From Pseudomonadota bacterium (GTDB lineage: Bacteria > Pseudomonadota > Gammaproteobacteria > Steroidobacterales > Steroidobacteraceae): 64,000 bases of DNA. Made by a program: the position numbers and the translations under genes. The stretch lies in assembly GCA_018241425.1 (NCBI GenBank), contig JAFEDU010000007.1:60294-124293 (forward strand). The letters run 5' to 3'. Below, one piece after another: positions 35,723 to 44,094 of the stretch. A model generated the notes under the pieces. That model was given only the letters and a program-made list of their open reading frames with translations, had not been told where the DNA came from and made no database searches. Position 1 is the first letter of the stretch. Each line of letters begins with the position of its first letter.

Positions 35723-38700
35723 TCAGCGGCGATAGGAGACGCCGAGGATGTAAGTGCGTCCAAATGCACTGTACCCGTAGCCGACACCGCTGACGCTCTC
35801 CCCGACGAGTTGCCCGGGCGCCCACGGAAGGTATGGGTTGCCATTGAGGTAGGTGCGGGAAATCGAGTTGCTGAGGTTCTCGCCTTCTGCATAAACCTCA
35901 AATCCGCGCCCGATGCGATAGTGCAGGCTGGCGGTCACCCAGTTGAAGGGGTCGGAAACCGCGGGCCACCCGGGAACCTCGGTGCAGAACCGGCAATAAG
36001 CCGTGTAGCTTGACTGGTGATCCCAGTTCACGTCTGCCGCGATCGGGCCGCCCTTGTCGTAAAGGAATCCGATCGTGAAGGTCGTCGGCGGGGTGGCATT
36101 GATGCTCCCCGCGTAGACGCCATTCTGGTCCCAGCTGCGTGTTTTTGTGGCAGTGAACGACATGCGGGTGCCGAGCCCATTCTCAAGAATGTGCTGCCAG
36201 GTTAGTTCGACACCGGAGAACTCGGTCTTCGCCCCGTTCGCTGGCGCAAAGACAGTCCACAGGAATGGTGTGCCCGGCACCGTCCCAGGGGGCCCGCCAA
36301 CGTACTTGATCGTTCCAAGGTCTACATTGGCCGTGGCACCGGTGTAGATATCGTTCTTGATCTCCTTGGCGAACACCGCCACCGTTAGTGCCGAGTGCGC
36401 GGCGTAGTACCACTCGAGTGACAAGTCAGCTTGGTTGGCTTTGACTGGCTTGAGGCCAGCGGTGCCCGAGTAGTTAATGGTGGGGTCGCCATTGATGGCA
36501 TTGTTGGTTGAGGTGGGGGCCAGCGCGCTCAAGTCCGGGCGGGCCATGGTCTGCGCGACGCTGAAGCGCGCCTGTAGCTGGTTGGGTACAACCCAGTAAG
36601 CAAAATTCAAGGACGGAAGCGCTAACGTGTAGCTGCCATTTGCGCCGAGGGCCTGCGAATCGCCGTACTGGACCTGGTAGGTCACCGTGGTGCTGTTGGG
36701 ATTCAGCGTCCATAGCGAGACGGGTACGGCGGAAGCGGTCTGCGCCGTGGTCGTCGTGTGCACCACGCGTACTCCCACATTGCCGGACCAGCGAGAGGAC
36801 ACAAAGTCCCCCTCCAGGTAGCCGGAGAAAGTCTTCTCGGTGACCGCATAGGAGTTGTATGGATTCTCCTGGGGTTGCGTGAGCGCGTAGTTGAAGAGAG
36901 TTGAGCACGGGAGGCCCGTGCAAACGAGTGGGTTCGGCTTGCCGTTGAGACTCTTCATGAAATTGATGAGTTGGCCCAGGTTCAGTACCGGGAGAGTCGT
37001 CGGGTACGAACCGCCGGCCCCCTGCATGAAGTTGGGAAGGTTCATCATCGAAATCACGTTGAAGCCCTGAGAGCCGAACGAGTATGGGGCGCACTGCACC
37101 GGGCAACCGGCGGTAAGGTAGAGGCTGCCGTACTGACCTGAGCCATTGGTCCAGTCGTTACTGATGTCCTGACGCTCCTTGGCGCGATTGGTACCTAAGA
37201 CGCCGAAGAGCAGCTGGTTGAACGGCCCCATGTCGGCTTTCCACTTACCGTCCAGGCTGAAACTGGTGATCTTGTCGTGGACAGAAAAGCCATTGAGGCC
37301 GTCGTAATGCGTAGACCAGTACTTGTTGTTGTTTAGAAACCCGGAGTTCATGAGCGCCGTGTAGGAGCAGTAGCCCGAGTTCGTCTTGCTTGCAGTCCCC
37401 GACGGGCAAGCGCTCAAGCCCAGCTGCGCGGGCGGGACGACCACGTTCAGACTTGGAAGCGAATTTGGAATATCGGTGAGATTCAGGATGTCGCGAGCGA
37501 CGCTTCCGCTGTCGACAAGCCCCGCGGTCACGAACGCATCCTGCCCACCCTCGGGGCGGCTCGCCGTGGAGCGGTAGACGTCGAATCCCAGTGTCAGACG
37601 GTCGGTGGCCTTCCATTCGCCTTTGAGGCCGTACAGCCAAGTATCCACCTTGCGGTTGATGGTGTTATTGACCATCTCGGGCTGGAACTGGTCGACGGAC
37701 ACGGAAGTAATCACGCCATTCTTCACTACTGCGTTGTTTTCCCACGGCGTTCCGTCGGGGTTAGCGGCGAAGTAGTAAGACTCGTTGTAGCCCAGCTGAG
37801 GATCGTTCAGATGGGTATAGAGAACATCACCGGTGAGCTTGAGGGTGTCGCTTGGCCGCCATTCGAGAGAGCCCGTGAATGCGTCACGCTTCTTGTTGTC
37901 GAAGATCGAGCCAAAGGTGATGCAGCACGGGGTTGCCGCGAGTGCGACCGAGCCGGGGCCTCCGGCGTACGGGTAGGTCGTCGGTCCGTAGATGTTCTGG
38001 TTGTAGGCGTTCAGTGAGTCAGTACGGATGTTGTTGTCCGAGTGAACCGCGCCGATCACGAATCCCAGGGTACCGCTGTCGTTGGTATTAGTGGCAAACA
38101 GTGAGAACTTGGTGCCGTGCAGGCGGGACATGTCGTTCCAGTTTCCCTCGGCGTCGGCTCCGAAGTGCAGTCCAGGGTTATCGAAGGCATTCACCTGATG
38201 CAGATTCACCGTACCGCCGATGCTGCCTTCAACGGCGGAAGCCTGAGGAGACTTGAGGACGTCGGCGCCTGAAATGAGCTCTGACGGCAGCAGGTCGAAG
38301 GCCAAATCGCGCGTATCGTCGTCGCTCGCGAGGATTCGATTTTCCAGAGTGACGATGTTGTAGCCCTTGCCGAGACCTCGGATGCTGATGGCAGCCCCTT
38401 CACCCCCGGTGGTGCGCGTGATGGTGATGCCAGGCAGGTGCTCGAGAGAGTCGGCCACGTCGGCGTCCGGAAACCGCCCAAGCTCTGTGGAGTCGATCGA
38501 ATCCATCACCACGGTGGCGTTCTTTTTCGACTCAAGAGCCTTCTCGAGGTTGGCGCGGATGCCGGTTACCACGACCTCTTCAAGCTCGTCCTGCTTCGGT
38601 GGCTTGGTGGCGGCCGTCGCGCCAGTGTCCGCCGCAGTGGCATCCGTCGCGGTATCGGCGGCGGTCGCACTCGTCAGTGCAGCGAACTGCAGCGCGAGCA

Positions 38701-38749
38701 GCATCAGGGTGGCGTGGCCGGCATTCACCATCCAGGTGGTCGTCTTCAT
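35723..38749 (-). CDS. Large TonB-dependent receptor, likely for GalNAc-type glycans
   Basis: 1008 residues. A signal peptide (to about residue 31) is followed by an Ala/Thr/Asp linker, the TonB-box-like EEVVVTGIRANLEKALESKK, and the plug with ISIRGLGKGYNIVTLENR and GTVNLHQ. The very large barrel ends in RTYILGVSYRR. The N-terminal signature is of the carbohydrate-uptake TonB receptor type found in Xanthomonas, Caulobacter and Shewanella. Its stop-side neighbour is agaS and its ATG overlaps the agaZ stop (ATGA). Base composition is visibly less GC-rich than the flanks, which suggests a separate origin. Confidence 0.92.
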   Translation of the reverse strand: MKTTTWMVNAGHATLMLLALQFAALTSATAADTATDATAADTGATAATKPPKQDELEEVVVTGIRANLEKALESKKNATVVMDSIDSTELGRFPDADVADSLEHLPGITITRTTGGEGAAISIRGLGKGYNIVTLENRILASDDDTRDLAFDLLPSELISGADVLKSPQASAVEGSIGGTVNLHQVNAFDNPGLHFGADAEGNWNDMSRLHGTKFSLFATNTNDSGTLGFVIGAVHSDNNIRTDSLNAYNQNIYGPTTYPYAGGPGSVALAATPCCITFGSIFDNKKRDAFTGSLEWRPSDTLKLTGDVLYTHLNDPQLGYNESYYFAANPDGTPWENNAVVKNGVITSVSVDQFQPEMVNNTINRKVDTWLYGLKGEWKATDRLTLGFDVYRSTASRPEGGQDAFVTAGLVDSGSVARDILNLTDIPNSLPSLNVVVPPAQLGLSACPSGTASKTNSGYCSYTALMNSGFLNNNKYWSTHYDGLNGFSVHDKITSFSLDGKWKADMGPFNQLLFGVLGTNRAKERQDISNDWTNGSGQYGSLYLTAGCPVQCAPYSFGSQGFNVISMMNLPNFMQGAGGSYPTTLPVLNLGQLINFMKSLNGKPNPLVCTGLPCSTLFNYALTQPQENPYNSYAVTEKTFSGYLEGDFVSSRWSGNVGVRVVHTTTTAQTASAVPVSLWTLNPNSTTVTYQVQYGDSQALGANGSYTLALPSLNFAYWVVPNQLQARFSVAQTMARPDLSALAPTSTNNAINGDPTINYSGTAGLKPVKANQADLSLEWYYAAHSALTVAVFAKEIKNDIYTGATANVDLGTIKYVGGPPGTVPGTPFLWTVFAPANGAKTEFSGVELTWQHILENGLGTRMSFTATKTRSWDQNGVYAGSINATPPTTFTIGFLYDKGGPIAADVNWDHQSSYTAYCRFCTEVPGWPAVSDPFNWVTASLHYRIGRGFEVYAEGENLSNSISRTYLNGNPYLPWAPGQLVGESVSGVGYGYSAFGRTYILGVSYRR

Positions 38750-40047
38750 GGGGATTTTCTTTCGTGGCTGGATTGGACTTGGCAGGCACTCGAGTACTGC
38801 CCGAGGACCTGGCGGACGTGATGGATGACGAGATCGGGGACGTGGGGGGGAATCTCACCGCGGCGTACGGCTGCGTAGGATCCGGGCAGGTACTGGCTGA
38901 GCAGGGCCAGCGGCACCGAGCCGCCCTCGAAAGTGACGGCTAGTCTCTTCAGCGACGCTACGACGTCGGGCACCGGCCAGTAGTAGCGGATGCGGTCGCT
39001 CAGGCTGTATTCGAGCTGCAGCTCGAGCGCCTGGCCCTCGCCGTGGTAGTACTTACGCCAGTGCTTCGGGTCCTGGCGCATGGCCTCGAGGATGGTGGCG
39101 CGCACACGGCCGCGTGCAGCCGGACCCTGCCACTCGTGCTCGATGCGATCGAGTGCCCACACGGCTTCGCGCAGCGCGTAGGTGACGCCCGGCCCGACCT
39201 TCAGGATGGCGAAGTGATCCCGCACCAGCGCGGTGAGCGCCTCCTGGGTCTGGTAGTCGGTGGAATGGGCCTCGAATACCAGGCGCGGCAGCTGCTTGAT
39301 GCTGGCGCTCAGTGCCCGGGCTTTTCCGGGGGCGTAGTCGATCACGCGGTCGTGGTCGAACTCCACGCCGGGCTGCACCACGAGCCCGATGACGCGCTCC
39401 CAGGCTGCCGTCAGGCCCTGCTTCTCGAACGCGCGCCGGTGTGCCTCGACGGTGGCGAGGGCCGCTGCCGGCGCCGTGACGGCGAGCTCCTGCAGTGCTT
39501 CCTGCGCGCCGCCGGGCACCGGCACCTCGGTGCCGACCACATAGACCGGCGGCTCACCGCCGGCCTGCTTCCAGGCCACCTCGGTCAGGGCGGCCAGCTG
39601 CGCGGTGCGCTCGGCGGTGACCTCATCCGTCAGGACCTTCGGGTCGCCGCCACAGGACATCGAACAATCGAGGTGGATCTTGCGGTACCCGGCCGCGACG
39701 TACTCGCTCACCATCACGCCTGCGCGCTTCAGGGCCTCGGCCGCCTCGAGCGACTGCCAGGCATTGGGGCCCAGGTGATCCCCGCCCAGCAGCACCCGCT
39801 CGCGCGGCAGCGACGCCTCGTCGGCGAGTTTCATCACCATGTCCCGGAATTGCGCCGGGCGCATCCCGGTGTAGCCGCCCTCCTGGTTGACCTGGTTGGA
39901 GGTGGCCTCGATCAGCGCATGGCCACCCGTCGCGCGGGCATGCGCCAGGGCCGCTCGCAGGACCAGCGGGTGCGCCGAGCACACCGAATAGATGCCAACC
40001 GGCGCACCGGCGCGATGGCGGGCCACCAGGTCGAGCAGGACCTTCAC
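38746..40047 (-). CDS. agaZ: AgaZ/GatZ-family protein (tagatose-phosphate pathway)
   Basis: 433 residues of the D-tagatose-1,6-bisphosphate aldolase subunit/tagatose-6-phosphate kinase family. Motifs are GIYSVCSAHPLVLRAAL, EATSNQVNQEGGYTGM, LLGGDHLGPNAWQ, YVVGTEVPVPGG, and QPGVEFDHD near the middle. In E. coli the protein assists the AgaY/GatY aldolase, while in other proteobacteria it has been proposed to be the tagatose-6-phosphate kinase. No agaY is present here, which favours the latter or a distant aldolase. The GTG start overlaps the transporter stop by 4 bp. Confidence 0.9.
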   Translation of the reverse strand: MKVLLDLVARHRAGAPVGIYSVCSAHPLVLRAALAHARATGGHALIEATSNQVNQEGGYTGMRPAQFRDMVMKLADEASLPRERVLLGGDHLGPNAWQSLEAAEALKRAGVMVSEYVAAGYRKIHLDCSMSCGGDPKVLTDEVTAERTAQLAALTEVAWKQAGGEPPVYVVGTEVPVPGGAQEALQELAVTAPAAALATVEAHRRAFEKQGLTAAWERVIGLVVQPGVEFDHDRVIDYAPGKARALSASIKQLPRLVFEAHSTDYQTQEALTALVRDHFAILKVGPGVTYALREAVWALDRIEHEWQGPAARGRVRATILEAMRQDPKHWRKYYHGEGQALELQLEYSLSDRIRYYWPVPDVVASLKRLAVTFEGGSVPLALLSQYLPGSYAAVRRGEIPPHVPDLVIHHVRQVLGQYSSACQVQSSHERKSP

Positions 40048-40925
40048 GCGTTTTCCTCCGGCTCGATGGCAAGGCACGCGGCGGCGAGGAAGGCGAGCAC
40101 GATGCCGGCAATCTTCAGGGGCTGCGGCACGACTCCAAGCAGCGCCAGGGCCAGGAGCGCGGTGATGAGCGGTGCACCGGCATTGGTGAGCGGCGAGACG
40201 ACGATCGCCTTGCCGTAGCGGAAGGCATAGACGATCGTCAGCGCGCCGATGGCATTGAGGATCTGCGTGATGGCCGCAAGCCCGGGTCCCGAGAGGCCGT
40301 AGTTGATCGGCTGCGTGAAGTCGGTCATCGCCAGCGCCGCCGGGATCAGCAGCAGGCCCCAGATCGTCATGTAGATGAAGATGCTCTCCGCGTTCATGGT
40401 GCGGTTCGCGAGCTTCATGAAGAAGGCCTGCACGCCCCAGGCGACGAGGATGACGAGCGCGTAGAAGAACCACGCCACGCCGTGACCTGCGAGTCCCTGG
40501 CCCGGCTCGTAGTCAAAGAGCGGCAGCGACAGGAGCGCGAGCAGGATGCCCACGGCACCCAGGCGGCTCACGCGCTCGTGCAGGAAGGACAGTGACAGCG
40601 CGATGGTGACGACCGGCGAGAGCGCAATCAGGGGAAAGATGAGGTAGGTGGGCCCGGTGTGCACGGCGTGGAAGAGCAGCATCTGGCCGCCCGCACCGGT
40701 GAGCCCGATGAGGGCGCCCAGGAAGAGGGCCCTGGAATCCGTGGGCAGCTTGCCGCCGATGCGGCGCAGCGCGTAGAGCGCGGGGGGAATCATCGTGAGC
40801 GCCCACACCACGTAAATGAGGGTCTCGGGAAAGCCGTGCTCGGCGGGAAGGCCGGCAAAGGCACCCCATACGCCCCATAGTGCGGTCGTGATCAGCGCAT
40901 AGATCATGCCGGCGCGTCGGGTCAT
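40044..40925 (-). CDS. EamA/DMT-family transporter, probable sugar importer
   Basis: 293 residues with about ten membrane helices in two EamA repeats: MIYALITTALWGVWGAFAGL in the first half and WGLLLIPAALAMTD/LLALALLGVVPQPLKIAGIVL in the second. It is the first gene of the minus-strand amino-sugar operon, so it probably moves the released sugar across the inner membrane. That would make it a non-orthologous replacement for the usual AgaP-type permease. The start is taken at the ATG at 40925; an ATG at 40907 is possible. Confidence 0.78.
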   Translation of the reverse strand: MTRRAGMIYALITTALWGVWGAFAGLPAEHGFPETLIYVVWALTMIPPALYALRRIGGKLPTDSRALFLGALIGLTGAGGQMLLFHAVHTGPTYLIFPLIALSPVVTIALSLSFLHERVSRLGAVGILLALLSLPLFDYEPGQGLAGHGVAWFFYALVILVAWGVQAFFMKLANRTMNAESIFIYMTIWGLLLIPAALAMTDFTQPINYGLSGPGLAAITQILNAIGALTIVYAFRYGKAIVVSPLTNAGAPLITALLALALLGVVPQPLKIAGIVLAFLAAACLAIEPEENA

Positions 40926-41206
40926 GGGGCGTCGGTCCCCCAAGCCCGCGGCAACGCGCGGACGGCGCACTTCAGCATCGAGTCACCCTGCTCCCCTAAA
41001 CGAAAGTAATCGAAAGGCCCGGAACGCGTTTGATTTTTCGTTTTGTTTTATTCACTATTTCGAAAACTTTCGGTCATGTCAAGGCTCTGGGCCGCGGACC
41101 GGACTTCCGAAAGCGAATGACTCAGGGCCGCAAGGGATCGAAAGAATCCCGCGGCGGCTTGGTTAGACTCTGGAAGGGGGATCCAGGCGATGAAGGCTTC
41201 ACCCAC
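40926..41206. promoter_or_regulatory. Divergent control region with clustered TTTCG boxes
   Basis: 281 bp between the EamA transporter and the GH36 gene. The middle part (about 40995-41075) is AT-rich in an otherwise GC-rich window. It contains TTTCG on the plus strand at 41036-41040, 41058-41062 and 41068-41072, and its complement CGAAA at 41001-41005, 41011-41015 and 41108-41112. Two pairs are spaced exactly 10 bp. DeoR-family repressors bind repeated CTTTCG/TTTCR-type half sites, so this is the probable operator for the regulator encoded at 43309. Confidence 0.6.
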
Positions 41207-43309
41207 GTGAGCCCCGTGAATACCAGCCGGCGTCGGTTCCTGAAGCTCGTTGCGGGCGCAGGCGCGGCACCCTATGCGTTCAGCACCCTCGCGCTCGCCG
41301 GCACACCCGATGCCGCAGGCGCAGTCATCGGCGATGGCGTGCTGTTCCTGGAGTTCGATCCCGCCCTGCGGTCCCGGCTCTCGCATGTCCGGGGCGCCGA
41401 GAGGGTGGCCCTGACCGAGTGGGCGGCCACCGAGACGCTGGAAATCGCCGGCGGCCACCGAATCGAGGCCTACGCCCTGGAGACGGTCGCGCGCGAATCC
41501 ATCGACGGACCCCACGGCAAGGGCGTGCGCCTCAAGGTCTCGGGCACCGGCACCGTGGGTGCAGGGGATCCGACGCGCATCGAAAAGACGGTGACGGCGG
41601 AGCTCTTCGAGCGCTACCCGGGGTTTACCTTCCTCACCGTCACCTATCGCAATGCCGCCGCCGCATCGGTGGCCCTGAAGGAATGGCGCAGCGCGTCCCT
41701 TGAGGTGCCGGCCCAGGCCGGCAGCGAGGAACCGCCGTTCTGGACCTACTCGGGCAGTACGCACGCGGATCGGCGCAACTGGGTGCAGCCCCTGAAGCCC
41801 GGCTTCGACCAGGAGAATTTCCTGGGGATGACCGCCTCGGACTACGGCGGGGGGATCCCGGTCTCGGACGTATGGCGCCGCGACTGCGGTGTCGCAGTCG
41901 GCCATCTCGAGCCGCGCCCCAGCCTCCTGTCGCTGCCCGTGAAGCGGACCCCCCGCGGTGCGGCCATCGGCATCTCGGGCAAGCTCAAATCCAGGCTCGC
42001 CGCCGGGGAAAGCTTCACCACGGCGCGGACTTTCCTCGCGCTGCACACCGGGGACTACTTCGCCACTCTCGATACCTATCGCCGCGTGATGGCGGAATCC
42101 GGGGTGTGCCCGGCCAAGCCCCCCGAGTCGGCCTACGAATCGATCTGGTGCGCCTGGGGCTACGAGCGTGAATGCACCGTGCCCCTGATCGAGGGCACGC
42201 TGCCGAAGGTGAAAGAACTGGGCCTGAAATGGGCTGTGGTCGACGACGGGTGGCAGAACAACGTCGGGGACTGGAACCTCGATCCGAAGAAGTACCCGCG
42301 CGGCGACGCCGACATGCAGGCGCTCACGGCGAAGATCCACTCGTACGGCCTGAAACCCCGGCTGTGGATCGCCCCGCTGGCGGCATCGCCGGGCTCCGAC
42401 GTGCTGCACGACCATCCGGACATGCTGCTGCTGAACCGGGACGGTGCGCCGCAGCTGGTGTCGTGGTGGAACAGCTTCTACCTGTGCCCGGCCTACGCCA
42501 AGACCGTCGGCTTCCACGAGGTCATCGTCCGTCGCATCCTCTCGAGCTGGGGTTACCAGGGGCTGAAGATCGACGGCCAGCACCTCAATGGCGTCGCGCC
42601 CTGCTACAACCCCGCGCACAAGCACAAGCGTCCCGAGGAGTCAGTCGAGGGACTGCAGGACTTCTTCCAGGCCCTGTACGCCGTGGCGATGAAGGCCGAC
42701 TCGCAGACGGTCATGGAGCTGTGTCCCTGCGGCACCGGCTTCTCGTTCTTCAACTTCGAGTACACCAACCAGGCCCCCGCCTCCGACCCGGAGTCCTCCT
42801 GGCAGGTACGCCACAAGGGCAAGACCCTGAAGGCACTCATGGGACCCGAGGCCCCCTTCGCAGGCGATCACGTCGAGCTCAGCGACGGGCACGACGACTT
42901 CGCTTCCACGGTCGGTGTCGGTGCCATCGTCTCGACCAAGTTCACCTGGCCCAGGGACCCCAAGCCGAAGGACTCCTTCCTCCTCACGCCCGAGCGCGAG
43001 GCGCTGTGGCGCAAGTGGATTTCCCTCTACAACGAGCGGATGCTTCCCAAGGGGACCTACCGCGGGGAACTCTATGACATCGGGTTCGACAAGCCCGAGG
43101 GGCACATGGTGGAGAAGGGGGGGACCCTGTACTACGCGTTCTATGCAAAGCACTGGAGTGGGCCGGTGACGCTGCGGGGACTCAAGGGCGCGCGCTACCG
43201 GATCCGCGACTACTTCAACGGGCGCGACCTGGGCGAGGTCTCAGGTCCTGCGGCGCCGCTGCAGGTCACATTCGAGCGCTTCCTCGTGCTCGAGGCGGTG
43301 CCGGCCTGA
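41207..43309 (+). CDS. Tat-exported GH36-family alpha-galactosidase/alpha-N-acetylgalactosaminidase
   Basis: 700 residues from a GTG (another GTG at 41216 is possible). The N-terminus is a twin-arginine signal (NTSRRRFLKLVAGAGAAPYA). The catalytic barrel shows AVVDDGWQNNVGDW, then GLKIDGQHLNG with Asp456 as the likely nucleophile, and MELCPCGTGFSFF further on. Retaining GH36 enzymes release alpha-linked galactose or GalNAc, and the agaS/agaZ neighbours favour GalNAc. Export by Tat puts it in the periplasm, so it acts downstream of the TonB receptor. The deoR-type gene follows with a 1-bp overlap. Confidence 0.85.
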   Translation: MSPVNTSRRRFLKLVAGAGAAPYAFSTLALAGTPDAAGAVIGDGVLFLEFDPALRSRLSHVRGAERVALTEWAATETLEIAGGHRIEAYALETVARESIDGPHGKGVRLKVSGTGTVGAGDPTRIEKTVTAELFERYPGFTFLTVTYRNAAAASVALKEWRSASLEVPAQAGSEEPPFWTYSGSTHADRRNWVQPLKPGFDQENFLGMTASDYGGGIPVSDVWRRDCGVAVGHLEPRPSLLSLPVKRTPRGAAIGISGKLKSRLAAGESFTTARTFLALHTGDYFATLDTYRRVMAESGVCPAKPPESAYESIWCAWGYERECTVPLIEGTLPKVKELGLKWAVVDDGWQNNVGDWNLDPKKYPRGDADMQALTAKIHSYGLKPRLWIAPLAASPGSDVLHDHPDMLLLNRDGAPQLVSWWNSFYLCPAYAKTVGFHEVIVRRILSSWGYQGLKIDGQHLNGVAPCYNPAHKHKRPEESVEGLQDFFQALYAVAMKADSQTVMELCPCGTGFSFFNFEYTNQAPASDPESSWQVRHKGKTLKALMGPEAPFAGDHVELSDGHDDFASTVGVGAIVSTKFTWPRDPKPKDSFLLTPEREALWRKWISLYNERMLPKGTYRGELYDIGFDKPEGHMVEKGGTLYYAFYAKHWSGPVTLRGLKGARYRIRDYFNGRDLGEVSGPAAPLQVTFERFLVLEAVPA

Positions 43310-44094
43310 TGGCCGCGGTGCACGAGCGCGGCCTGCTGGTGGAAGAGCGCCGGCGGCGCATCTGCGAACTGCTGCGGGACGAGGGGCGGGTCACCGTCGA
43401 GTCCCTCGCCGCGCGCTTCTGCACCTCCCAGGTCACCATCCGCGCCGACCTTGCGATGCTCGAGTCGGCCGGCGCGCTCACCCGCACCCATGGGGGTGCG
43501 CTCGCGCTGCCGGAGGCCGACCAGTCGCTCAACGTCAAGCAGCTGCAGCACCACGCGGAGAAGGCGCGGATCGCCGAGGCGGCCGCCGCCCTGATCCAGG
43601 ACGGGGAGACCATCATCCTGGACTCAGGGACCACGACGGCCGAGATCGCCCGCCGGATCCGCTCGCTCGAGCTCAAGTCCATCAACGTCATCACCAACGC
43701 GCTCAACATCGCCGCGCTCCTGATCGACGTGCCGTGCGTGCGGCTCATCGTGCCGGGCGGCATCCTGCGCCGGGAGTCGAACTCCCTGTCCGGCCCGATG
43801 GCCGAGGCGGCCCTCGGGACGCTGCAGGCCAATCGTCTGTACCTCGGGGCCGACGGCGTGGATCCGCAGGTCGGGGTGATGACCCCGCACCTCGCCGAGG
43901 CGGAGCTCAACGCCAAGATGATCGCGATCTCGCGCGAGGTGGTGGTGGTGGCCGACTCGTCGAAGTTCACGCGCCGCAACATCTCGCTGATCGCCCGCAC
44001 CGAGCAGGTGAACCTGCTGATCACCGACCGCGCCGCCCCGGCGGAGGCCGTCGAGCAGCTCCGGGCCCGCGGGGTCGAGGTCCGGCTGGTGTGA
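43309..44094 (+). CDS. DeoR-family regulator (AgaR-like)
   Basis: 261 residues. The N-terminal HTH is RVTVESLAARFCTSQVTIRADLAMLE, followed by THGGA, both typical of the family. The C-terminal sugar-phosphate sensor has LDSGTTTAEIARRI, VITNALNIA, LIVPGGILRRES and ADSSKF. DeoR proteins usually repress sugar operons and release DNA on binding a phosphorylated intermediate. Position and the TTTCG boxes 2.2 kb upstream suggest control of both arms of this locus. The ATG shares one base with the GH36 stop. Confidence 0.92.
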   Translation: MAAVHERGLLVEERRRRICELLRDEGRVTVESLAARFCTSQVTIRADLAMLESAGALTRTHGGALALPEADQSLNVKQLQHHAEKARIAEAAAALIQDGETIILDSGTTTAEIARRIRSLELKSINVITNALNIAALLIDVPCVRLIVPGGILRRESNSLSGPMAEAALGTLQANRLYLGADGVDPQVGVMTPHLAEAELNAKMIAISREVVVVADSSKFTRRNISLIARTEQVNLLITDRAAPAEAVEQLRARGVEVRLV

